NCBI RefSeq assembly: GCF_947487305.1
Contig: NZ_CANKWH010000021.1
Location: forward strand, 1-46,091
Reading direction: 5' to 3'
Length of the DNA: 46,091 bases
Source: an uncultured Paracoccus sp.
GTDB taxonomy: Bacteria > Pseudomonadota > Alphaproteobacteria > Rhodobacterales > Rhodobacteraceae
This document shows positions 24,933-32,971 of this stretch, in pieces. Each line of letters begins with the position of its first letter. Position 1 is the first letter of the stretch. The position numbers were made by a program, and so were the translations under genes. The notes under the pieces were generated by a model. It did no database searches and had not been told where the DNA came from. It was given only the letters and a program-made list of their open reading frames with translations.

Positions 24933-25811
24933 GTGGCAGCAAACCCGGTTTTCGTGATCTTCATCCGCTTTTCCTTCATCGGTCACAGCGACTGGATGCG
25001 CTGGCGCAAGAAGGGCCATGGCGGCACCGATCCCGAAACGGTGGCGGCGGCGCTTTACACCGAAGAACGGATGGCGCGGCGTTTCTGGTCCTTCGAACAC
25101 ATCACCCTGCCCTCGCTCATGAACCAGACCGACAAGGAGTTCCTGACCGTCCTGCTGACCTCGCCCGAGATGCCCCGGCACCATCAGGAGCGGCTGGCGT
25201 CGCTGATCGCGCCGCTGGCCGGCGCCACGCTGTTGGTCTCGGACGCGCCTTCGGTCGAGGAGGCCCTGCTCGAGCCGCTGGACGCCTTCAACGACACGAC
25301 CGATCACCTCGTGCAGTTGCGGCTGGATGATGATGACGGGATCTCGGTGAATTTCATCGCACGGCTGCGCGAGAATGCCCGCAAGATGGCCGGCTTCAAG
25401 ACCTATGCCATCTCGCAATGCCGGGGTCTGACGCTGCACAACTGGGATGGCGCGCCGCGCGCACTCAGGATGACGCATCTGCCCTTTGTCGGCATCGGCA
25501 CGGCGGCGCGGATGCCGCGCGGCTTGTCGATCTTTCATTTCAGCCATGTCGGCCTGTCGCGCAACCTGCCCTCGCTGCAGGACCCGCGCGAGGTGAATTT
25601 CTTCCACCAGCGCTGGACCGGCAGCGACACCGACAAGGGACCGGGCATCGACCGCAAGGCCGAACGCGAGGCGGGCGAACAGGAGCTGCGCCGGGCGTTG
25701 CGCAATGAATTCCCCTATCTCGCGCCGCTGGAGCTGCTGGGGCCGGGAACACGCGGGGGCGCCGATCGGCCTCGCAATGGCGAGAACCGAAGGGCGCCCC
25801 CGGCTGCCTGA
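24933..25811 (+). CDS. Putative rhamnosyltransferase / glycosyltransferase (PF11316-like)
   Basis: About 292 residues. It resembles the putative rhamnosyltransferase family of alphaproteobacteria: FVIFIRFSFIGHSDW at the start, RFWSFEHITLPSLMNQTDKEF near residue 50, the VQLRLDDDDGISVNFIARLR segment near 130 with the DDDD metal-binding run of GT-A enzymes, and HFSHVGLSRNLPS near 210. It is probably cytosolic and acts on surface polysaccharide. The start is uncertain: no good ATG exists, and GTG 24933 after an AGGA is the best guess; a TTG at 24870 is also open. It is divergent from mreB and convergent with leuA. Confidence 0.78.
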   Translation: MAANPVFVIFIRFSFIGHSDWMRWRKKGHGGTDPETVAAALYTEERMARRFWSFEHITLPSLMNQTDKEFLTVLLTSPEMPRHHQERLASLIAPLAGATLLVSDAPSVEEALLEPLDAFNDTTDHLVQLRLDDDDGISVNFIARLRENARKMAGFKTYAISQCRGLTLHNWDGAPRALRMTHLPFVGIGTAARMPRGLSIFHFSHVGLSRNLPSLQDPREVNFFHQRWTGSDTDKGPGIDRKAEREAGEQELRRALRNEFPYLAPLELLGPGTRGGADRPRNGENRRAPPAA

Positions 25812-25827
25812 CCCGCCGGTTGGCGGA

Positions 25828-27390
25828 TCAGTGCGAATACATGCTGATCTGCTTGGAATCGCCGTCCTTGCCCAGCTGCTCGCGCCGGACGATCAGGTGG
25901 TTCAGCGCGCCGACATAGGCCTTGACCGAGGCGAGGATCGTGTCGGTATCCGCCGCCTGGCCGTTGACGATGCGGCCGTCCTCTTCCATGCGGACGGAGA
26001 CGGTGGCCTGCGCATCGGTGCCCTCGGTCACGGCATGAACCTGGTAGAGTTGCAGCCGCGCCTGATGCGGGAAGATCTGCTTCACCGCGTTGAAGCAGGC
26101 ATCGACCGGGCCGTCGCCACTGGCGTGGACGGTCTTTTCCTCGCCATCGACCAGCATGGTCAGATCGGCTGACTGCCCATCGCTGCCGCAGACCACGCGC
26201 AGATGCTTGACCTGCAGATGATCCTCGGCCGTGTTGGCGGCGCTGTCCTGCATCAGCGCGACCAGATCCTCGTCGAAGACCTCTTTCTTGCGGTCGGCCA
26301 GCGACTTGAAGCGGACGAAGATGTCCTTCAGCTGGTTGTCGCCGACCTCATAGCCCAGTTCGCTCAGCTTGGCGCGCAGCGCGGCGCGGCCGGAATGCTT
26401 GCCCATGGCGATATTGGCCTCGTTCAGACCGATATCGGCGGGCTTCATGATCTCGAAGGTCTCGACGTTCTTCAGCACGCCGTCCTGGTGGATACCGGAT
26501 TCGTGCAGGAAGGCGTTCTTGCCGACGATGGCCTTGTTCGGCTGAACCACGAAGCCCGAAACCTGCGACACGCGCCGCGACAGGCCCATGATCTTCGTCG
26601 TGTCGATGCGGGTCGCATAGGGCATGATGTCATTCCTGACCCGCATCGCCATGACGACCTCTTCCAACGCGGTATTGCCGGCACGCTCGCCCAACCCGTT
26701 GATGGTGCATTCGATTTGCCGGGCACCGCCTGCCACGGCGGCCAGACTATTGGCGGTCGCCATGCCCAGATCGTTGTGGCAATGGGTCGAGAAGATCACG
26801 CTGTCCGCGCCCGGCACCCGGTTCAGCAACATGCGGATCAGGTCAGCCGATTCCAGCGGCGCGGTATAGCCGACGGTATCGGGGATGTTGATGGTGGTGG
26901 CGCCGCATTTGATGGCGATTTCCACGACCCGGCACAGATAGTCATGTTCGGTCCGCGTGGCGTCCATCGGCGACCATTGCACATCCGCGCAGAGATTGCG
27001 GGCATGGGTCACGGTCTGCTCGATGCGTTCGGCCATCTGGTCCATGTCCAGGTTGGGGATCGCCCGGTGCAGCGGCGAGGTGCCGATGAAGGTGTGGATG
27101 CGCGGTTGGCGGGCGTGTTTCACCGCCTCCCAGCAGCGGTCGATATCGGGGATCTGCGCGCGGGCCAGCCCGCAGATCACGCTGTTCTGCGAGCGTTTGG
27201 CGATCTCGCTGACGGCGGCGAAATCGCCCTCCGAGGCGATGGGAAACCCGGCTTCGATGATGTCCACGCCCATCTCGTCCAGCATCGAGGCGATCTCGAG
27301 CTTCTCGGAATGGGACATGGTGGCACCGGGCGACTGCTCGCCGTCGCGCAGGGTGGTGTCGAAGATACGGACGTAATCGGGATCGGTCAT
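25828..27390 (-). CDS. leuA: 2-isopropylmalate synthase
   Basis: A 520-residue enzyme, first committed step of leucine synthesis (acetyl-CoA plus 2-oxoisovalerate). The catalytic start RIFDTTLRDGEQSPGATM places Arg15 and Asp16. Metal ligands His203 and His205 are in STHCHNDLGM, and NGLGERAGNTALEEVVMA follows near residue 240. The C-terminal third is the LeuA allosteric domain for leucine feedback (VDGEEKTVHASGDGPVDACF). Expression is probably also controlled by the upstream leader peptide (27466-27564) and its RNA stems. GGAAGCACGACCC precedes ATG 27390. Confidence 0.97.
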   Translation of the reverse strand: MTDPDYVRIFDTTLRDGEQSPGATMSHSEKLEIASMLDEMGVDIIEAGFPIASEGDFAAVSEIAKRSQNSVICGLARAQIPDIDRCWEAVKHARQPRIHTFIGTSPLHRAIPNLDMDQMAERIEQTVTHARNLCADVQWSPMDATRTEHDYLCRVVEIAIKCGATTINIPDTVGYTAPLESADLIRMLLNRVPGADSVIFSTHCHNDLGMATANSLAAVAGGARQIECTINGLGERAGNTALEEVVMAMRVRNDIMPYATRIDTTKIMGLSRRVSQVSGFVVQPNKAIVGKNAFLHESGIHQDGVLKNVETFEIMKPADIGLNEANIAMGKHSGRAALRAKLSELGYEVGDNQLKDIFVRFKSLADRKKEVFDEDLVALMQDSAANTAEDHLQVKHLRVVCGSDGQSADLTMLVDGEEKTVHASGDGPVDACFNAVKQIFPHQARLQLYQVHAVTEGTDAQATVSVRMEEDGRIVNGQAADTDTILASVKAYVGALNHLIVRREQLGKDGDSKQISMYSH

Positions 27391-27416
27391 GGGTCGTGCT
27401 TCCTTCAGGCTGTCAG

Positions 27417-27476
27417 GGGTCGCCGGGCGCTGCGCTTGTCTGAGCGGCGGCCCGGCAGGACCCGCTCAGCGCAGCG
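27417..27476 (-). promoter_or_regulatory. Alternative RNA stems of the leuA leader (attenuator)
   Basis: Two mutually exclusive stems can form in the leader RNA. Stem A pairs 27476-27462 with 27447-27428 (15 bp, a 5-base bulge at 27440-27436) and includes the leader stop codon. Stem B pairs 27463-27450 with 27428-27417 (12 bp, 2-base bulge). B's 5' arm is in A's loop, so they cannot coexist. The leader Leu codons abut A's 5' arm, the layout of ribosome-mediated attenuation. No U-tract follows, so which stem stops transcription is unresolved. Confidence 0.7.
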
Positions 27477-27564
27477 TAAGAAGCAGCAGACCGCGGAGGT
27501 GCACGGCCAAAGGCGCGCTGTTTTGCGCGTGTTGGGCCGAGGCGATGTGTCGCGTCCGAGTCAT
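27466..27564 (-). CDS. Leucine-rich leader peptide upstream of leuA
   Basis: A 32-codon open frame from ATG 27564 to TGA 27466, ending RGLLLLTLR: four consecutive Leu codons (CTG CTG CTT CTT) and a fifth (CTG) two codons later. The stop lies 75 bases before leuA and inside stem A of the predicted attenuator. Leader peptides with runs of the regulated amino acid are the classic device by which stalled ribosomes report scarcity. A clear Shine-Dalgarno is not visible before the ATG. Codons before the Leu run look unconstrained, as usual for leaders. Confidence 0.75.
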   Translation of the reverse strand: MTRTRHIASAQHAQNSAPLAVHLRGLLLLTLR

Positions 27565-27749
27565 GGGCAAGACTATGCCGCCAAGCTGCGGGGATGAAAA
27601 GAGTAAAAAATCTGTTAGTTTGGGTCAGATAGTTGCGCATATCGGCCCGGTTTTGTTCACGTTCACAGACGCGTGATTTTTGTCTTGGCGCATGGGGAAA
27701 GGACCTGCATACGCCGCCGATCAACATGCAATTCAAGGGAGGAAACTGC

Positions 27750-28184
27750 ATGGCTGAGAAGATTGTCGTCGGCTACGACGGCAGCGAAAGTTCGCATCGC
27801 GCGCTGACTTTCGCGGCTGATCGAGCCCGCGCCATCGGCGCAACACTGGTGATCGCCCACGTGCTGGAATGGTCGCCCTATTCGTTCCTGACCCCCACCG
27901 AGCTGGAAGAGCGGCACAAGCGCCGCTCGGACGAGCTGGCCCGGGCCGAGAGCGCCCTGATCGCCCCGGTGGTCAAGGATCTGGCCGGCAGCGGCCTCTC
28001 GATCGAGACCGAGCTGAAATACGGCCATATCGCCGAAACCCTGTGCAAGATCGCCAGCGAGCATCAGGCCTCGCAGGTGGTGATCGGCCGGACCGGTCAT
28101 TCCAACATGGCCTCGCGCCTGTTCGGATCGGTCGCCGGATCGCTGGCGCAGATCGCGCCCGCCCCCGTGACCATCGTGCCATGA
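27750..28184 (+). CDS. Universal stress protein (UspA family)
   Basis: A 144-residue single-domain Usp protein. The N-terminal KIVVGYDGSESSHRAL and the ATP-binding pattern G-2x-G-9x-GS are present (GRTGHSNMASRLFGSVAGS, residues about 113-131), so it is of the ATP-binding type. ATG 27750 follows GGGAGG at 6 bases. It precedes the AGCS symporter by 20 bases on the same strand, so they probably share a transcript. Its own role is a general stress function that cannot be specified. Confidence 0.94.
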   Translation: MAEKIVVGYDGSESSHRALTFAADRARAIGATLVIAHVLEWSPYSFLTPTELEERHKRRSDELARAESALIAPVVKDLAGSGLSIETELKYGHIAETLCKIASEHQASQVVIGRTGHSNMASRLFGSVAGSLAQIAPAPVTIVP

Positions 28185-28204
28185 GCAGAGCGAAAGGACA
28201 GAGA

Positions 28205-29788
28205 ATGACCACTCATTTCATCCGACAGACCGGCTTTGCCGGCGCCGCGCTGCTGGCGTCCGCCCTTGCCGCTGCCCCCGCCTTCGCCCAGGAAGCCGCT
28301 GCCGAGACTGCGGCCATGACCCTGGACGAGCGCGTCAACCACGTCTTCGCCAATTCGACCGGCTGGTTCGTGAACCTGATCTTCTCGAACTTCCCGGGCA
28401 CGACCTTCCCCTGGATCGTCGGCTGGCTGGTCGTCGCCGCAACCATCTTTACCGTCTATTTCGGCTTCATCCAGTTCCGGGCCTTCGGCCATGCCATCGC
28501 GCTGGTGAAGGGTGACTATTCCGACCCCAACGACGCCGGAGAGGTCAGCCATTTCCAGGCGCTGGCAACGGCGCTGTCCGGGACGGTCGGCCTTGGCAAT
28601 ATCGCCGGGGTCGCCGTGGCCGTGGGCGTCGGCGGACCGGGCGCGACCTTCTGGATGATCCTCGCGGGTCTTCTGGGCATGGCGTCCAAGTTCACCGAAT
28701 GCACGCTCGGCGTGAAATATCGCAACGAATATGCGGACGGCACCGTCTCGGGCGGTCCGATGTATTACATGACCAAGGGCTTTGCCGAACGCGGCCTGCC
28801 CGGCGGCAAGATCCTTGCCGTGCTGTTTGCGATCTTCTGTATCCTCGGCTCGCTTGGCGGCGGCAACATGTTCCAGTCGAACCAGGCCCATGCCCAGCTG
28901 GTCAATGTCTTTGGCGAGTTCCCGGGCTGGATCACCGGACTCGTCTTTGCCGGCGTGGTCTTTGCGGTCATCGTCGGCGGCATCAAGTCGATCGCCAATG
29001 TGACCGAGAAGATCGTGCCCTTCATGGGCGTGCTTTATGTCGGCACGGCGCTGATCATCATCTTCATGAACTACGACATGATCGGCACCGCCTTCCGGCA
29101 GATCTGGATGGGCGCCTTCACCTGGGACGGCGCTGTCGGCGGGGCCATCGGCGCGCTGATTCAGGGCTTCCGCCGCGCCGCCTTCTCGAACGAGGCCGGC
29201 GTCGGTTCGGCCGCCATCGCCCATTCGGCGGTGCGCACCAAGGAGCCGATCACCGAGGGGTTCGTCTCCCTTCTGGAACCCTTCATCGACACGGTGGTCA
29301 TCTGCACCATGACGGCGGTGGTCATCATCATCACCGGCCAGCTGGTCACTGATCCCGCCACGGGCCTCTTCGTGCTGAACGAAGCCGGCACCGCGATCAA
29401 GACCGTGGATGGCAGCGGCGGCGTCGGCCTGACCTCGGCGGCCTTCAGCAGTGCCTTTGACTGGTTCCGCTATGTCCTGGCCATCGCGGTGATCCTCTTC
29501 GCCTTCTCGACCATGATCTCGTGGAGCTATTACGGGCTGAAAGCCTGGACCTTCCTCTTCGGCGAGGGCCGCACCAAGGAACTGGCCTACAAGATCATGT
29601 TCTGCACCTTCGTGGTCATCGGCGCCGCCGCCAACCTCGGCCCCGTCATCGACTTCTCGGACGCGGCGATCTTTGCCATGGCGGTGGTGAACATCATCGC
29701 GCTTTATCTGCTGATGCCGATCGTGAAGCGCGAGATGCACAGCTATCTCTCGCGGCTGAAGTCGGGCGAGATCAAGAAGTTCCAGTGA
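28205..29788 (+). CDS. Sodium:alanine/glycine symporter (AGCS family)
   Basis: A 527-residue transporter. The signal-like N-terminus (1-28, ending AAPAFAQ) is followed by about eleven membrane segments. Family signatures are HFQALATALSGTVGLGNIAGVAVAVGVGGPGATFW near residue 120 (read in parts), SGGPMYYMTKGF near 183, and FRRAAFSNEAGVGSAAIAHSA near 320, which line the substrate and sodium sites. It imports alanine or glycine with Na+ or H+. The AAGGAC before ATG 28205 is adequate. A terminator at 29833-29861 closes the unit. Confidence 0.93.
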   Translation: MTTHFIRQTGFAGAALLASALAAAPAFAQEAAAETAAMTLDERVNHVFANSTGWFVNLIFSNFPGTTFPWIVGWLVVAATIFTVYFGFIQFRAFGHAIALVKGDYSDPNDAGEVSHFQALATALSGTVGLGNIAGVAVAVGVGGPGATFWMILAGLLGMASKFTECTLGVKYRNEYADGTVSGGPMYYMTKGFAERGLPGGKILAVLFAIFCILGSLGGGNMFQSNQAHAQLVNVFGEFPGWITGLVFAGVVFAVIVGGIKSIANVTEKIVPFMGVLYVGTALIIIFMNYDMIGTAFRQIWMGAFTWDGAVGGAIGALIQGFRRAAFSNEAGVGSAAIAHSAVRTKEPITEGFVSLLEPFIDTVVICTMTAVVIIITGQLVTDPATGLFVLNEAGTAIKTVDGSGGVGLTSAAFSSAFDWFRYVLAIAVILFAFSTMISWSYYGLKAWTFLFGEGRTKELAYKIMFCTFVVIGAAANLGPVIDFSDAAIFAMAVVNIIALYLLMPIVKREMHSYLSRLKSGEIKKFQ

Positions 29789-29832
29789 GGGTTTGATCCG
29801 GCTTGAGGGCCGGGATGGACTGGAGCAAAGGA

Positions 29833-29861
29833 CCCGGCTGCTGAGAGGTGGCCGGTTTTTT
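29833..29861 (+). terminator. Rho-independent terminator after the AGCS gene
   Basis: CCGGC (29834-29838) pairs with GCCGG (29851-29855), followed directly by TTTTTT (29856-29861). It marks the right end of native sequence before the AT-rich cassette. Confidence 0.7.
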
Positions 29862-29912
29862 GGTTGGGGTGGGCGACGATGACCTCAGGCGAGGCTTTTG
29901 CGGCGATTGCGC

Positions 29913-29922
29913 CAATGAACGC
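29913..29922 (+). repeat. 10-bp direct repeat, left flank of AT-rich cassette
   Basis: CAATGAACGC here recurs at 31443-31452, bracketing the ParA cassette. It could be a target-site duplication or attachment-core remnant; chance is possible for a 10-mer. Confidence 0.4.
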
Positions 29923-29969
29923 TTTGTGTGATGGTTCAGTGACACGTGCCGCTAGGCGAGGAGCATTCA

Positions 29970-30821
29970 GTGTCGGTAACCGTATCCCTGATCAACATGA
30001 AAGGTGGCGTGGGGAAAACCACCTTGGCTTTCAACCTAGCTTGGTATGCCGCTTGGAAAGCCAATCTTCGCGTACTCGCAGTCGATCTAGATCCGCAGTC
30101 CAACCTCAGCCAATACTTTATGGGCGCACAGAAATACCTAGAGTATCTCGCAGCTGGGAAATCGACGGTCGTTGAAGTTTTCGAGCAATTTTCTTCAGCC
30201 AAGTCCGGAAGAGGTTCGCCCGCCCCACTGAATCCGAGCGATGTTATTCATGAGCTCCACAATTGGGACGACAACAGCTTGCTACATCTTGTTCCAGCCC
30301 GGCTGGAACTTGCCTGGACGCTTAAGAATCCAACAGAGAAATCCCAACTACTTCCACAATTTCTATCGAAAGTATCAAGCAACTACGATCTTATTTTAAT
30401 AGATTGCGCGCCCACCGAGTCAATTTTGACTACCGCAGCATATCGCTCAAGTCGATACGTAGCCGTTCCGGTGAAACCAGAATTCCTCGCAACAATCGGA
30501 CTTCCGCTGTTGGCTCGCTCACTGGCAGAGTTCAAAATGATGCATCAAGATCAAGACCTAGATATGGCTGGCATTGTATTCAACGGGTTGCGGCGAACCA
30601 ATACTCCTCCAGAACAAGAGCAGTCCATTGCTGATGTATCATCCCTCGCAGCCAAAAATGGTTGGCCGGTGTTTTCGGAAGTTGCGCATCATTCCGACTC
30701 CTATCCCGCAGGATCGCGCCAAAGCGACCCCATCTTCATGACCAACTACGCCAGGGATTATGTGAAAGGCGAGTTCAACAAGGTGGCCAAGAAGTTTTTG
30801 GAGGCAGTTGGAGCGAGATGA
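29970..30821 (+). CDS. ParA/Soj-like ATPase in a foreign cassette
   Basis: A 283-residue ParA-family ATPase. The deviant Walker A is MKGGVGKTTLAFNLAW (10-25) with both signature lysines, Walker A' is AVDLDPQSNLSQYF (37-50), and Walker B is LILIDCAPTES (141-151), followed by VAVPVKPEFLATIGL typical of the family. No N-terminal HTH is present, as in small Soj-type proteins. GTG 29970 is chosen because GAGGAG lies 6 bases upstream. The gene is AT-richer than its surroundings (about 50% GC in a sampled row, versus near 70% in the AGCS gene) and uses many A/T-ending codons, indicating transfer. It overlaps the next gene by four bases (ATGA). No ParB or parS is seen. Confidence 0.9.
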   Translation: MSVTVSLINMKGGVGKTTLAFNLAWYAAWKANLRVLAVDLDPQSNLSQYFMGAQKYLEYLAAGKSTVVEVFEQFSSAKSGRGSPAPLNPSDVIHELHNWDDNSLLHLVPARLELAWTLKNPTEKSQLLPQFLSKVSSNYDLILIDCAPTESILTTAAYRSSRYVAVPVKPEFLATIGLPLLARSLAEFKMMHQDQDLDMAGIVFNGLRRTNTPPEQEQSIADVSSLAAKNGWPVFSEVAHHSDSYPAGSRQSDPIFMTNYARDYVKGEFNKVAKKFLEAVGAR

Positions 30822-31348
30822 AGAAGAATGCAAATGCTCTAGCTCTACACATTGCACAAATACTTGAGGAACATAGCGCCAAGGAGATCAACGAAGCCGT
30901 CTCCATACTAAGAGGATGTGGAACAACTTCTGAACTCCTGACCTATCTGGCTACGGCAGCAATGCCTGCTCCCTCTGCCGACCGCAGAAAGGGCTCAGAA
31001 GCAAGCAGTAGGTCAAAGCCCCTTGATCAGGTGACCTCAAAGGCCGTGCGCGACTTGGAGAAAGTCGACCCAAATAAATACTTAATCTTACTTGAGTTTG
31101 ATACCTTACTTCGTCAAGGACGTGTTCTAGAAACAAATGACGCAGTGAGGCGTTTTGGCGAACGGGTGAGTAAGGATTTTAAGTCTCGAACCTCTAGAAA
31201 AGACAATATTGGCAATCTGATGTCCGCGCTTGCGAGACTTGAAGAGGACGAGTTGAACCAAGTACTAAATCAGGCGATAGAAAGCGCGTCTGAACGGAAA
31301 TCTGATGGATACCAACGGCTGGCGCAGTTTCTAATGCGTACCAAGTAG
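30818..31348 (+). CDS. Unknown 176-residue partner of the ParA-like ATPase
   Basis: I do not recognise a family. The protein is 176 residues, soluble and probably mostly helical. It has an N-terminal helical piece (IAQILEEHSAKEINEAVSIL), a Ser/Lys-rich linker (about 52-70), and a charged C-terminal helical part (AVRRFGERVSKDFKSRTSRK; ALARLEEDELNQVLNQAIES). The start overlaps the ParA stop (ATGA), so expression is coupled and the two likely form one module. By position it could take the ParB-like adaptor or cargo role, but no ParB motif, HTH or nuclease motif is visible. Its GC is lower still (about 33% in a sampled row). Confidence 0.75.
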   Translation: MKKNANALALHIAQILEEHSAKEINEAVSILRGCGTTSELLTYLATAAMPAPSADRRKGSEASSRSKPLDQVTSKAVRDLEKVDPNKYLILLEFDTLLRQGRVLETNDAVRRFGERVSKDFKSRTSRKDNIGNLMSALARLEEDELNQVLNQAIESASERKSDGYQRLAQFLMRTK

Positions 31349-31442
31349 AAATAATCGACGTTCTCACTTCCAATTTTGTCCCACAAGTCGTAGCAAGAGA
31401 AGGCAATGTTCGCGTAGCGCACTGCATCCGCAGGTCCTTGCT

Positions 31443-31452
31443 CAATGAACGC
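31443..31452 (+). repeat. 10-bp direct repeat, right flank of AT-rich cassette
   Basis: CAATGAACGC, identical to 29913-29922 in the same orientation. Confidence 0.4.
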
Positions 31453-31472
31453 CCTCACAAGCTGCCGACCTG

Positions 31473-31487
31473 CCCCCCCCCAAAAAA
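31473..31487 (+). repeat. Homopolymer junction C9-A6
   Basis: Nine C followed by six A, the longest mononucleotide tract noticed in the window, at the right edge of the AT-rich cassette. It may be slippage-prone or a sequencing-length uncertainty. Confidence 0.85.
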
Positions 31488-31568
31488 CTTGCAGAAAAAG
31501 CAAGCACCGCTCCCCGATCCGTGCCAAGGTTGACCCACAGTGGCCTTTTTCAACCGTGGATCGATGCC

Positions 31569-32861
31569 ATGAGCACAGAACGCAAATTCGTCTATGACGA
31601 CATGCGCTTTCCCTTCATCCTGATCGTGACCTGCTTTGCGGCCTGGGGGATCGCCGCGAACATGACCGACCCCCTGGTCAAGGTGTTTTCCAAGATCTTC
31701 TCGATGAGCACGCTTCAGGCGTCCTTCGTGCAGTTTGCCTATTACGGCGCCTATTTCTGCCTTGCCCTGCCGGCCGCCTTCATCAATCGCCGCTACAGCT
31801 ACAAGACCGGGGTGCTGGTCGGGCTGGGCATGGCCATTGCCGGGGCCTTCCTGTTCTATCCGGCGGCGCAGGCGATGACCTTTGGCTTCTTCCTGCTGGC
31901 GCTGTTCACGCTGGCCGGCGGGCTGTCGATCCTCGAGACCTCGGCCAATCCCTTCGTCATCGCCATGGGACCCGAGGGCAATGCCACGCGGCGGCTGAAC
32001 TTTGCCCAGGCCTTCAACCCGGTCGGCACCAATATCGGGGTGTTCCTCGCCGCGACGCTGATCCTGCCGCGGCTGAACCCCGCCACGCCCGAGGAACGCG
32101 CCGCGATGGCGCCCGAGGCGCTGCACGCGATCCAGACCGACGAGCTGCAGGCGGTGATGACGCCCTATGTCGGCTTTGCCTTCGTGCTGGTGGCGATCTG
32201 GATCGCCATCGTCCTGACCCGGATGCCGACCGAGCGCGAGGCCCGCGCCGAAGGCCCGCGCGAGGTGCATTTCACCGCCACGCTGGGGCGGCTGCTGGGG
32301 AACCGGCATTACAGCTTCGGCGTCATCGCCCAGTTCTTCAACGTAGCGGCGCAGACCTGCGTCTGGACCTTCACCATCCAGTACGTGATCGAGGCCATTG
32401 GCGGCGACGAGGCGCAGGCGGGCTGGTATCTGCAGGCCAGCCTGATCGTCTTCCTGATCTCGCGCTTCGTCATGGTCTGGCTGATGGGCTTTGTCCGGCC
32501 CGCCGGGCTTCTGACGATGATGGCGCTTGGCGGGACGGCACTGTGCCTCTATGCCGCGTTCAATCCCGGCATGTCGGGTATCTGGGCCATCGTGATGATC
32601 TCGGCCTGCCTGTCGCTGATGTTCCCGACCATCTATGGTATCGCGCTGCATGGTCTGGGCGAGGATACCAAGTTCGGCGCGGCTGGCCTCGTCATGGCGA
32701 TCCTCGGCGGCGCGCTGATACCGCTGGTTCATGGCGCGGTGATGGATGCCTATGGGGCGGCCTTCTCCTATATCGTGCCAGGGCTGTGTTTCCTGGTCGT
32801 CGCAGGCTTCGGGCTGTTCGATCTGCGCTCGGCAAATCGCGAGCATGTGAGCCGCACGTGA
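31569..32861 (+). CDS. FucP-type sugar:proton symporter (MFS)
   Basis: A 430-residue MFS permease with about 12 membrane segments, of the FHS/FucP subfamily: FAAWGIAANMTDPLVKVFSKIF near residue 17, FVQFAYYGAYFCLALPAAF near 50, LETSANPFVIAMGPEGNATRRLNFAQAFNPVG near 130 (read in parts), and MFPTIYGIALHGLGEDTKFGAAGL near 345. Related proteins carry L-fucose, glucose or galactose. ATG 31569 lacks a strong ribosome-binding site. No fucose catabolic genes are nearby, so the substrate is open. The AT-rich cassette sits immediately upstream and may have separated it from former neighbours or its promoter. Confidence 0.87.
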   Translation: MSTERKFVYDDMRFPFILIVTCFAAWGIAANMTDPLVKVFSKIFSMSTLQASFVQFAYYGAYFCLALPAAFINRRYSYKTGVLVGLGMAIAGAFLFYPAAQAMTFGFFLLALFTLAGGLSILETSANPFVIAMGPEGNATRRLNFAQAFNPVGTNIGVFLAATLILPRLNPATPEERAAMAPEALHAIQTDELQAVMTPYVGFAFVLVAIWIAIVLTRMPTEREARAEGPREVHFTATLGRLLGNRHYSFGVIAQFFNVAAQTCVWTFTIQYVIEAIGGDEAQAGWYLQASLIVFLISRFVMVWLMGFVRPAGLLTMMALGGTALCLYAAFNPGMSGIWAIVMISACLSLMFPTIYGIALHGLGEDTKFGAAGLVMAILGGALIPLVHGAVMDAYGAAFSYIVPGLCFLVVAGFGLFDLRSANREHVSRT

Positions 32862-32865
32862 TGTC

Positions 32866-32899
32866 CCTTGCACCCGGCGCAAGGCGGGTTCCCACCGCC
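32866..32899 (+). terminator. Two small hairpins after the fucP-type gene
   Basis: CCTTGC (32866-32871) pairs with GCAAGG (32879-32884), and a GGCGG/CCGCC pair (32883-32899) follows. There is no T-run, so this is at best a weak terminator. Confidence 0.3.
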
Positions 32900-32971
32900 G
32901 GCGCTTGATTTTCTGCGCCGCAGCATCGACCTTGGTCCTGTCAGAAACCACAGCACAGGAAGGAGAAACCG

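Larger units (their letters stand above)
31270..31527 (-). pseudogene. Possible remnant reading frame behind the cassette
   Basis: An 85-codon minus-strand frame contains a stretch with natural-looking composition (RQLVRAFIEQGPADAVRYAN, then CYDLWDKIGSENVDYFYL) in the otherwise gene-free part 31349-31465. It overlaps the end of the partner gene and begins across a C9/A6 homopolymer. No family recognised; it could be a decayed fragment carried with the cassette or chance. Confidence 0.25.
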
